DNA of 5,151 nt from Prevotellaceae bacterium (GTDB taxonomy: Bacteria > Bacteroidota > Bacteroidia > Bacteroidales > UBA932): the NCBI GenBank assembly GCA_031290755.1, contig JAITMY010000072.1:1-5151 (forward strand). The letters run 5' to 3'. Position numbers and translations under genes: made by a program. This document shows, in pieces, positions 1-5,151 of this stretch; position 1 is the first letter of the stretch, and each line of letters opens with the position of its first letter. Under the pieces are notes generated by a model. The model made no database searches, was not told the origin of the DNA, and was given only the letters and a program-made list of their open reading frames with translations.

Positions 1-243
1 AGCAAGGATGGCAGCCGTGTGTATGCGTTTTTCAACGATTTATCCGCCGGCGAGCTCACGCTTGAATCTGTGCAGCCCCGCGCGGGCAGCACGGTGCGGC
101 TGTTGGGTTATTCGCAGCCGCTGCAATGGAAGGCGGAGGGCAAAGGGGTGAAGATAACCATCCCCAAAGCGTTGCAAATCGTCGAAAATCAACCATGCAG
201 GTATATGTGGGGGGTGGTGATACAAAACCGCACTATCTTATAA
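1..243 (+). CDS. C-terminal fragment of a probable GH29 alpha-L-fucosidase (5' end outside window)
   Basis: The frame is open from base 1 and stops at TAA 241-243, giving about 80 residues of a longer protein. The segment reads like the C-terminal beta-sandwich of Bacteroidota family GH29 alpha-L-fucosidases: a 'DGSRVYAFF' strand, then 'VRLLGYSQPLQWKAEGKGV', then 'ITIPKAL' and a closing 'PCRYMW' strand. These enzymes release L-fucose from host glycans, usually in the periplasm or at the surface. The catalytic barrel lies upstream, so activity cannot be judged. The GTG at base 19 is internal, not a start. The last residues (GVVIQNRTIL) are slightly longer and less typical than the usual hydrophobic-Lys-Ile ending, perhaps a small terminal drift. 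The assignment rests on remembered family pattern; another glycosidase with the same accessory domain is possible. Confidence 0.65.
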   Translation, partial: SKDGSRVYAFFNDLSAGELTLESVQPRAGSTVRLLGYSQPLQWKAEGKGVKITIPKALQIVENQPCRYMWGVVIQNRTIL

Positions 244-1202
244 ATCCTTTTCAGGCCTTGGAATTTTTACAGTAAATTGCCCAATGCCTTCATCGTCATT
301 AATGAGCTGAAGATTGGGTTGAGCAGTAAGCGCCCGCCTAATGCCAGAGCCAATGCCTCGATAGGTCATCAGCTTGGCGCAATAGCTGATGAGTGAATTA
401 TTACGAGGGACTGCTTGCCCTAACTTTATATTTTCTATGGTCAAGCTGTTGGGCAGCTTTCCCGGGCTGGCTATTTCTATTCGGTTGTCAAAAATCATTA
501 GGCGTATAGGCCCGTTTATCGTGTAATCGCGGTGTATCAACGCATTTTGCAGCAGCTCTTCCAACGCTACTTCAGCAATTTCAAGCACACCTACTGAATT
601 AAAGTTTTGTCGTTTTTGCAAATGTAGTAGGTTGGCGGTAAAAAAGTTCATTCCGTCGCGGAACAACTCCGGTATGGTGCCGGTAATGTCGCGGCTATCT
701 CTATAATTGCTCCCGCCAATGCTATTGCCAAAAAAGGAAACCGCTTTGATGCAAAAATTAGGCAAATAGCGTTGTGGATTGCGCCCGAAAAAAAGCAATC
801 CGCCGAGCGTTACTTTTCCATTTTTGAGAATTCCCAAGTTCTGATACAAGTACCCATCGGGAGCGTCTATCTCTTCATTTTTGTACAATTTGCGCAAATA
901 CTCTTCTACTTTACCGGCATCAATATCTTTTTCGCTGGTATCGGGCACCACCATTTCATCCACGTGCAGCAGGCCGCTTTGCTGAAATAGCCGCATTATT
1001 TCATTGTTATCCGTCAATCGTCTTTTATCCGCGCTCTGCTTAACCCAAATGGCGCCGGTTTTGTCAAAAGAATAATCCCCCCTTTGGAGTTAGACATGGC
1101 AATCATTTCGGCAGCAATGGAGTCGTCATCCACTGCCTGCTTAAACTGCACCTTGCTGGCTTCTCCGGCGCTGATAATATTTAATAATTCTTTCGAGTTC
1201 AT
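238..1202 (-). pseudogene. Schlafen/AlbA_2-type RecG-like ATP-binding protein, disrupted by an internal out-of-frame deletion
   Basis: Two minus-strand frames together make one gene. From ATG 1202-1200, after an AGGAGA ribosome site at 1213-1208, residues 1-46 match the start of the AlbA_2 (Schlafen-like) domain ('ISAGEASKVQFKQAV', 'AAEMIAMSNSKGGIIL'). That frame then runs into unrelated residues and stops at 1016-1014. From about 1065 a second frame resumes the family pattern with 'DKTGAIWVKQSADKRRLTDNN' and continues to TAA 240-238. It includes the RecG-like C-terminal ATPase signature (HRDY, 'FDNRIEIASPGKLP', 'RGIGSGIRRAL'). The roughly 55-60 residues normally between GGIIL and the DK-G-IWVK strand are missing, so the gene lost an internal block and its frame near 1063-1072. 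Family members are thought to be nucleic-acid-linked regulators or defence accessories; function here is probably lost. It is more AT-rich than its neighbours, suggesting acquisition. The TTG at 1017 overlapping the upstream stop (TTGA) could in principle restart translation, but I think decay is likelier. Confidence 0.8.
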
Positions 1203-1234
1203 AATTATCTCCTGTCGTCTATAAAATTTCCCGA

Positions 1235-1267
1235 TAAAGATAGCAAATTTCTTTATTCTAATCCAAA
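1235..1267 (-). promoter_or_regulatory. Bacteroidota-type promoter for the minus-strand Schlafen-like gene
   Basis: On the minus strand, TTTG lies at 1267-1264 and TATCTTTA (seven of eight to TAnnTTTG) at 1242-1235, 21 bp apart. It sits about 32 bp upstream of ATG 1202. It overlaps the divergent promoter serving gldB. Identified by pattern only. Confidence 0.45.
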
Positions 1268-1282
1268 AAATTTATACATTTG
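1252..1282 (+). promoter_or_regulatory. Bacteroidota-type promoter for gldB-rfaE1
   Basis: A perfect -7 box TACATTTG occupies 1275-1282, with a -33-like TTTA at 1252-1255 and a 19-bp spacer. Transcription would begin near 1289, leaving a short leader of about 20 nt before ATG 1311. No purine-rich ribosome site is seen before the ATG, which is normal for the phylum. Confidence 0.7.
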
Positions 1283-1310
1283 CGCCGTATCAACCAAAGC
1301 TACTTACGCA

Positions 1311-2309
1311 ATGAAGCATGTTTTTTTCCCTGCGATGCTCGCCCTGCTGCTGAGCGGATGCGGGGGCGATGGGGCTAAGCTCGACAAGGTGAAGCTGACC
1401 GTTGAGGTGAGACGGTTTGAGCAGGACTTGTTCGCCCTCAACCCCGACAGCCTGCGGCAGCAGGTGCCGGCGCTGCACGCGGCCTACGGCGAGTTTTTTG
1501 TGCGCTACTGCGAGGACGTTATCAGCGTGGGCAGCCCGCAGGATGCGGAGTTTTTTGGCTACCTCGCCAGCTTCCTGCGCGACGAGGTGGCGCAGGAGTC
1601 GTACCGTGAGGCGCAGGCGGCGTTCCCCGACGACAAGGCGCTGAACCGGCGGCTCACCAACGCCTTCAAGCGCTACAAGCTGCACTTCCCCGAAGCTCCC
1701 ACGCCGCAGGTGGTCACCTACGTGTCGGGCTTCAACCAGCCTGTCGTGCTGCTGGACAGCCTCGTGGGGGTGGGGCTGGACAAGTACTTGGGCGCCGGCC
1801 ACGAGGTGTACGCGCAGCTGGGCTTCTACAAGTATTTGGTGCGCAACATGTACCCCGCCAAAATCCCTGCGGACGTGGCGCTGGCGCTGGCCAAGGGGCT
1901 GTTCCCCTACCGCGCCGCGCAGGACGAGCTGCTGGGGCGCATGGTGTGGGAGGGGCGGGCGCTCTACTTCGCCAAGCAGCTGCTCCCGTCCGAGCCGGAC
2001 ACGGCCATCTTTGGCTTCTCCAAGGTGCAGCTGGGGCTGTGCGCGGCCAACGAGGCCTACATGTGGCTTACGCTGGTCGAGGGCAAGCTCCTCTTCTCCG
2101 TGCATCCCTTCACGATAGCCAAGTTCACGGACGAGCGGCCGTTCACGCAGGAGTTTTCGCGCGAGGCGCCCGGGCGCGCCGCCTGCTGGCTGGGCTACCG
2201 CTTGGTGAGCCGCTACATGAAGCGCCACCCCGACGTTACCCTGCCGCAGCTGATGCGGAACGACGCCTACCGGCAAATCTTTGAGCAGTCGGGCTACAAC
2301 CCAAGGTAG
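1311..2309 (+). CDS. gldB: GldB-family gliding-motility-associated lipoprotein
   Basis: A 332-residue lipoprotein. Residues 1-17 form a signal peptide ending in the lipobox LSG-C with Cys17 as the lipidated residue; it should sit in a membrane facing the periplasm. The body follows the GldB pattern: an early 'RRFEQDLFAL' segment (34-43), a middle block with 'YKYLVRNMYPAKIPADVA' (173-190), 'MVWEGRALYF' (211-220), 'GFSKVQLGLCAANEAYMW' (235-252), 'RPFTQEFSREAPGRAACWLG' (276-295), and a C-terminal 'YMKRHPDVTLPQLM'. Length is close to other family members. In flavobacteria GldB is needed for gliding, which is tied to type IX secretion; non-gliding Bacteroidales also keep homologues, whose exact role is unclear. 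The start follows a strong promoter and a short leader and gives a complete signal peptide. Only 32 bp separate it from rfaE1 with no clear promoter between, so the two are probably co-transcribed. Confidence 0.85.
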   Translation: MKHVFFPAMLALLLSGCGGDGAKLDKVKLTVEVRRFEQDLFALNPDSLRQQVPALHAAYGEFFVRYCEDVISVGSPQDAEFFGYLASFLRDEVAQESYREAQAAFPDDKALNRRLTNAFKRYKLHFPEAPTPQVVTYVSGFNQPVVLLDSLVGVGLDKYLGAGHEVYAQLGFYKYLVRNMYPAKIPADVALALAKGLFPYRAAQDELLGRMVWEGRALYFAKQLLPSEPDTAIFGFSKVQLGLCAANEAYMWLTLVEGKLLFSVHPFTIAKFTDERPFTQEFSREAPGRAACWLGYRLVSRYMKRHPDVTLPQLMRNDAYRQIFEQSGYNPR

Positions 2310-2341
2310 CCCACAGTACTTAACCTTTACAGCATTGCCTT

Positions 2342-3331
2342 ATGCCAAACTTCCAGCGCATTTTTGAGCAGTTCAACGAGCTAACCGTTGTCGTGATTGG
2401 CGACGTGATGATAGACTCGTACCAGTGGGGGCGGGTTGACCGCATTTCGCCCGAGGCGCCCGTGCCCATCCTCACCAGCGCCCGGCGCGAGTACCGCCTC
2501 GGCGGCGCGGCCAACGTGGCGCTCAACCTGCAAGCCCTGGGCGCTACGCCCCTGCTCTGCTCGGTGGTGGGCAGCGAGGCGCAGGCCGCGCTCTTCTCCC
2601 AGCTGCTCGGCGCGAGCAGGCTGGCGCAGGAGGGCATCGTGGCCGACAGCTCGCGCGTTACCACCACCAAAACCCGCATCATTGCGGGCACGCAGCACCT
2701 CCTCCGCATTGACGAGGAGACCACCACGCCGCTGCACGAAGCGCTGGAGCAAAAGTTCGCCGCGCACGTGGCGCAGCTCATCACCGGCAGGCGGGTGGAC
2801 GCCATCATCTTTGAGGACTACGACAAGGGGGTGCTCACGCCCGCGCTCATCGGCGGGGTGGTGCGCCTCGCGAACGAGCGCGGCATCCCCACGCTGGTGG
2901 ACCCTAAGAAGCGCAACTTTGCGGAGTACAAAAACGTAACGCTCTTCAAGCCCAACTTCGCAGAGCTGTGCGAGGGGCTGAAGGAGGAGGTGGACAAGAA
3001 GAGCTACGAGGCCATCTTTGCGGCGGCGCAAAAAATCAACGAGCGGATGAACGTGCGCTACGCCATGATTACGCTCTCGGAGCGGGGGGTTATTATCTCC
3101 GACGGCAGGGAGTACGCGGCCATCCCCGCCGAGCTGCGCAACATTGCCGACGTGTCGGGCGCGGGCGACACGGTGATAAGCGTGGCCAGCCTGTGCCTTG
3201 CGGCGGGCATGGCGCCCCGGTGGATAGCCGCCGTGGCCAACCTCGCGGGCGGGCTGGTGTGCGAGCGGGCGGGCGTTGTCCCCATAGACAAAAAGCAGCT
3301 GCTGGAGGAGTGCCTGAAAAAGCTGGCGTAG
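2342..3331 (+). CDS. rfaE1: D-glycero-beta-D-manno-heptose-7-phosphate kinase (PfkB/ribokinase family)
   Basis: This 329-residue cytoplasmic sugar kinase matches the kinase half of HldE/RfaE. It phosphorylates heptose 7-phosphate at C1 using ATP, giving the 1,7-bisphosphate on the way to ADP-heptose for the LPS core. Visible marks are 'VVIGDVMIDSYQWGRVDRISPEAPVP' in two overlapping parts (17-28 and 28-42), the substrate-side PfkB signature RLGGAANVALNLQALG (52-67), 'EDYDKGVL' (158-165), 'VDPKKRNF' and 'FKPNFAE' (186-208), and the ATP-site signature DVSGAGDT (270-277) with catalytic base Asp276. The protein ends where the kinase domain ends, so the cytidylyltransferase domain of bifunctional HldE is absent and must be encoded elsewhere. 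The ATG sits 32 bp after gldB with no obvious promoter, implying operon expression. Other PfkB sugar kinases are the only real alternative, and the N-terminal motif favours the heptose enzyme. Confidence 0.88.
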   Translation: MPNFQRIFEQFNELTVVVIGDVMIDSYQWGRVDRISPEAPVPILTSARREYRLGGAANVALNLQALGATPLLCSVVGSEAQAALFSQLLGASRLAQEGIVADSSRVTTTKTRIIAGTQHLLRIDEETTTPLHEALEQKFAAHVAQLITGRRVDAIIFEDYDKGVLTPALIGGVVRLANERGIPTLVDPKKRNFAEYKNVTLFKPNFAELCEGLKEEVDKKSYEAIFAAAQKINERMNVRYAMITLSERGVIISDGREYAAIPAELRNIADVSGAGDTVISVASLCLAAGMAPRWIAAVANLAGGLVCERAGVVPIDKKQLLEECLKKLA

Positions 3332-3355
3332 GGGGGGACAAATACCCCTAACTTT
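3329..3355 (+). terminator. Weak possible terminator after rfaE1
   Basis: TAGGGG (3329-3334, containing the rfaE1 stop) can pair with CCCCTA (3345-3350) across a 10-nt loop, followed by ACTTTTAAC. The stem is short and the T-run only four bases, so efficiency is doubtful. Confidence 0.3.
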
Positions 3356-3367
3356 TAACACTCCCCT

Positions 3368-3398
3368 CTTGCACATTCAAAATCTTTTACTACCTTTG
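3368..3398 (+). promoter_or_regulatory. Bacteroidota-type promoter of the 3405-3634 leader
   Basis: A perfect -7 box TACCTTTG lies at 3391-3398, with CTTG (three of four to TTTG) at 3368-3371 and a 19-bp spacer. Predicted transcription start is near 3405. It is the only good promoter seen between rfaE1 and the gene at 3635, so it must either drive that gene through the terminator at 3556-3597 or make a short separate transcript. Confidence 0.7.
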
Positions 3399-3435
3399 CC
3401 CCCGCTGTTGTGAATCAAACTAAACCAAAAACGCT

Positions 3436-3615
<180 letters not shown>

Positions 3616-3634
3616 CCATTAAACAAAAAAGATT

Positions 3635-4354
3635 ATGGCACACAAGCTAAAAGCCCAGCTGGTGAAAAACCACCTGACCCCCGAAGCCAACGACTACGTG
3701 GGGATTGTCGAGTCCTTTGGCAGCGCGAACAACGCCGCCATCGTGGACGAACTCGTTGCCGAAGGCATGGAGCTCAAGCGAGAGACCGCCCTCGACGTTA
3801 TTGCGCGCTACGAGCGCAAGTGCATTGACCTGACGCTGCGCGGCTACAGCGTGAGCACCCCGCTGGTGCACATGCACGCCACCATCAAAGGCGCGTTCCA
3901 CGACAAGACGTGGAGCCGGGAGGCCAACCACCTGCACGTGAGCCTTGCCCAGGGCGCAGAGCTCCGCAAGGCCGTGGGCGACACCACCGTGGAGGTAATC
4001 GGCGAGAAGGCCGACCCCATCGCCCTCTTCAGCATCACGAACCTGAAGACCGGCGCCACGGACGGCTCCGTGTCCCCCGGCTTCAACGCCGAGCTCAAGG
4101 GCGCGTACATTAAGGTGGCGGGCGACGACCCCAGCTGCGGCGTGTACCTGCGCGGCCTTAGCGGGCAGGACGACGTCAAGCTCGAGGCCTCGAGCATCGT
4201 GCTCAACGAGCCGAGCCGCCTGCTGCTGCTCGTCCCCGCGGGCACAAGGACGGGCGCCTACGAGCTGCGCGTGGTAACGCAGTACACCATAGGCAGCAAG
4301 CCGCTGCAGCACCCCCGCACGGTTACCCTGTCGGGCAGCGTGGTGGTGGCGTAG
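3635..4354 (+). CDS. HU-like DNA-binding domain plus DUF4469 protein
   Basis: A 239-residue protein with the two-part architecture common in Bacteroidales. Residues 1-120 resemble the HU-related DNA-binding domain, starting MAHKLKAQLVKNHLTPEAND, with helices including 'AAIVDELVAEGMELKRETALDV' (34-55, overlapping words) and a beta-rich 'GYSVSTPLVHMHATIKGAF' arm. Residues about 128-235 form the DUF4469 part, likely an Ig-like beta-sandwich, with 'PSCGVYLRG', 'SRLLLLVPAGTRTGAYELRV' and 'RTVTLSGSVVV'. HU relatives bind and bend DNA, but this branch has no established function; a nucleoid or DNA-associated role is an inference. There is no signal peptide, so it is expected in the cytoplasm. The ATG follows AAACAAAAAAGATT, an A-rich initiation region. 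The leader with an AG microsatellite and terminator suggests its expression could be attenuated or variable. No partner gene is adjacent; palindromic repeats follow the stop. Confidence 0.82.
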   Translation: MAHKLKAQLVKNHLTPEANDYVGIVESFGSANNAAIVDELVAEGMELKRETALDVIARYERKCIDLTLRGYSVSTPLVHMHATIKGAFHDKTWSREANHLHVSLAQGAELRKAVGDTTVEVIGEKADPIALFSITNLKTGATDGSVSPGFNAELKGAYIKVAGDDPSCGVYLRGLSGQDDVKLEASSIVLNEPSRLLLLVPAGTRTGAYELRVVTQYTIGSKPLQHPRTVTLSGSVVVA

Positions 4355-4469
4355 CGGGCAAAGGTGCTTTGCTGCTGCCTGCAAAGCACCTTTGCAGGCA
4401 GCGGCAAAGATGCTTTGCAGTAGGCGGCAAGGCACCTTTGCAGTAGGCGGCAATGCCGCCGGAGTAAAC
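4355..4469 (+). repeat. Five imperfect 23-bp tandem repeats, each with a GCAAAG-N3-CTTTGC palindrome
   Basis: Units are 4355-4377, 4378-4400, 4401-4423, 4424-4446 and a decayed 4447-4469. The consensus is near GCGGCAAAG-N3-CTTTGCAGTAG. The first three cores are perfect 6+6 palindromes with spacers GTG, CAC and ATG; the fourth has one change and the fifth is mostly lost. Neighbouring units can also pair with each other: 4358-4372 with 4381-4395 (15-bp perfect arms), or 4374-4386 with 4390-4402 (13-bp perfect arms); these two folds exclude one another. The array starts immediately after the DUF4469 stop codon. Confidence 0.85.
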
Positions 4470-4477
4470 CGCCGAAG

Positions 4478-4603
4478 CCCCCAATCGCTGCGCTTCATTG
4501 GGGGTTACTCACCTTGAACCCTTGCGGGTTCTGCCGGCTGCCAACCCGACAGGGTTGAATGTGAGTAACCCCCAGTGAAGCCGCGAAGCGGCGACTGGGG
4601 GGG
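4478..4603. repeat. Composite inverted-repeat element (MITE- or REP-like) with nested hairpins
   Basis: The left half (4478-4530) and right half (4543-4603) are inverted copies of one sequence. A 13-bp perfect core GGGGGTTACTCAC (4500-4512) matches GTGAGTAACCCCC (4561-4573). Pairing extends outward through GAAG/CTTC to the CCCCCA ends and inward through AACCC/GGGTT. Each half also folds alone: CCCCCAAT/ATTGGGGG (4478-4485, 4497-4504) and CCCCCAGT/ACTGGGGG (4569-4576, 4594-4601) enclosing GCCGC-GAA-GCGGC. Two small AACCC-N4-GGGTT hairpins lie near the centre (4517-4530 and 4543-4556). No transposase frame is inside. Mobility or repeat-family membership is an inference needing genome-wide copies. 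Confidence 0.75.
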
Positions 4604-4615
4604 CGAGGGGGCGCA

Positions 4616-4668
4616 CCGCTGGGGGCTTTAGCCCCATCTTCGCTCCTGCTGCTGGCTTTAGCCAGCGG
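4616..4668. repeat. Pair of hairpins sharing a GCTTTAGC core
   Basis: GGGGC-TTTA-GCCCC (4622-4635) and GCTGGC-TTTA-GCCAGC (4651-4666) have the same TTTA loop. In addition CCGCTGG (4616-4622) can pair with CCAGCGG (4662-4668) around both. Neither hairpin is followed by a T-run, so they are not typical intrinsic terminators; they resemble short dispersed palindromes. From 4669 to 4777 I see only an AT-rich leader with a weak CATCGC/GCGATG hairpin (4707-4712, 4725-4730) and no good TAnnTTTG promoter. Confidence 0.6.
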
Positions 4669-4777
4669 ATAATAAAATGAATGATAAAGGATAGCATAGC
4701 AACACACATCGCAAACGCCTTCGCGCGATGCTAAATAAATGCGGAGGCAAACAAAAACAATTTAATCTATTACTACT

Positions 4778-5151
4778 ATGAAACAGACATGCAGAAAGAC
4801 AACGATGATGCTCGCGGCGGGAGTGCTGCTGGGCATAGGCGCTTCGGCGCAAACAACAACGGCGGCCAGCGGCACGTGCGGCGCCGACCTCACGTGGGTG
4901 CTCACGAGCGACAGCACCCTCACCATTAGCGGGGCGGGGGCAATGGAGAACTATGACTCCTACGCTCTATTCGCGCCTGGGGCCTTCTATGCTAGCCATA
5001 TCACATCGGGAGTGATTGAGGAGGGGGTAACCAGCATTGGGGGTTCTGCTTTTTACGGTTGCAGCGGGCTTCCCAGCGTAAGCATACCCAGCACCGTTAC
5101 CAGCATTGGGATTGCTGCTTTTCTGGGTTGCAGCGGGCTTACCGCTGTTAC
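4778..5151 (+). CDS. BspA-like leucine-rich-repeat secreted protein (LRR_5), 3' end outside window
   Basis: The frame is open from ATG 4778 to the window end (124 residues seen). Residues 1-24 are a signal peptide: a basic start with Lys2, Arg6 and Lys7, a hydrophobic MLAAGVLLGIG core, and an ASA-Q cleavage site. Next comes the BspA-family opening 'SGTCGADLTWVLTSDSTL' and 'TISGAGAMENY' (31-59), then LRR_5 repeats with a 23-residue period: 'TSIGGSAFYGCSGLPSVSIP' (85-104) and 'TSIGIAAFLGCSGL' (108-121). BspA relatives are surface or secreted adhesins binding host proteins or other bacteria, and often carry type IX or sorting tails at the C-terminus, not visible here. The chosen ATG gives the complete signal peptide; Met10 and Met11 would remove its basic end. 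No ribosome site or strong promoter is apparent, only an A/T-rich leader. Confidence 0.9.
   Translation, partial: MKQTCRKTTMMLAAGVLLGIGASAQTTTAASGTCGADLTWVLTSDSTLTISGAGAMENYDSYALFAPGAFYASHITSGVIEEGVTSIGGSAFYGCSGLPSVSIPSTVTSIGIAAFLGCSGLTAV
5030..5151 (+). repeat. Tandem 69-bp LRR-coding repeats
   Basis: Copy one spans 5030-5098 and copy two begins at 5099 and is cut by the window end. Stretches such as ACCAGCATTGGG and GGTTGCAGCGGGCTT are identical between copies, so DNA identity is high as well as protein identity. This suggests recent duplication and possible copy-number variation. Confidence 0.8.

Noticed and set aside
190..243. Frameshift at the end of the fucosidase
   Set aside because: The frame keeps the expected PC-RYMW strand; only the last few residues differ, which ordinary drift explains.
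1290..2276. Long minus-strand open frame opposite gldB
   Set aside because: It is the complementary shadow of a GC-rich gene: His/Val/Arg-rich with no family pattern, whereas the plus frame has a lipobox and GldB motifs.
2310..2341. Separate promoter for rfaE1
   Set aside because: TAACCTTTAC resembles the -7 box but its spacing does not fit TAnnTTTG, and the gap is only 32 bp.
2381..3376. Long minus-strand open frame opposite rfaE1
   Set aside because: Shadow of the kinase gene; the plus frame carries PfkB signatures and the catalytic GAGD.
4355..4469. Possible CRISPR array
   Set aside because: Units are contiguous 23-bp tandem repeats without unique spacers, and no cas gene is near.
3647..4498. 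Minus-strand open frame opposite the DUF4469 gene
   Set aside because: Low-information Ala/Val/Gly/His-rich translation that also runs through the 23-bp repeats; the plus frame has recognisable domains.
4495..4709. Two minus-strand short frames in the repeat-rich spacer
   Set aside because: Both are translations of the inverted repeats and hairpins with no protein-like conservation or initiation signals.
4669..4777. Promoter for the BspA-like gene
   Set aside because: No TAnnTTTG box is found; TAAATAAATG near 4732 has too many mismatches to call.

Overview
The window most likely comes from a member of the Bacteroidota, probably the order Bacteroidales. Three promoters fit the Bacteroides-type pattern (a -33 TTTG-like box and a -7 TAnnTTTG box), and ribosome-binding sites are mostly absent in favour of A-rich leaders. 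The gene content agrees: a GldB-type lipoprotein, a stand-alone heptose-7-phosphate kinase, an HU-like/DUF4469 protein and a BspA-type leucine-rich-repeat surface protein. The main genes are GC-rich, whereas the gene at 238-1202 and the leaders are clearly more AT-rich. Species cannot be assigned from the sequence alone.

Layout. 1-243 (+) is the last part of a probable GH29 alpha-L-fucosidase. 238-1202 (-) is a Schlafen/AlbA_2-type RecG-like ATPase gene broken by an out-of-frame internal deletion; it ends tail-to-tail with the fucosidase inside a shared TTATAA. 1203-1310 carries overlapping divergent promoters. 1311-2309 (+) gldB and 2342-3331 (+) rfaE1 form a probable two-gene operon of envelope functions. 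3332-3634 is a regulatory-looking leader with a promoter, a perfect (AG)22 tract and a strong intrinsic terminator. 3635-4354 (+) encodes the HU-like/DUF4469 protein. 4355-4777 has no gene but is packed with palindromes: five degenerate 23-bp tandem palindromic repeats, a composite inverted-repeat element of about 126 bp, and two hairpins sharing a GCTTTAGC core. 4778-5151 (+) is the start of a secreted BspA-like LRR protein that runs off the window.

How the genes relate. Fucosidase, GldB, heptose kinase and BspA-like protein all act at or on the cell envelope or on host and environmental glycans, as expected of a host-associated Bacteroidales, but only gldB-rfaE1 looks co-transcribed.

The most unusual part is non-coding: the promoter-(AG)22-terminator leader before 3635, which could be a length-variable switch or attenuator, and the repeat-dense spacer 4355-4670. 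No complete new multi-gene system is visible. No tRNA, rRNA, CRISPR array, transposase or phage gene was seen.
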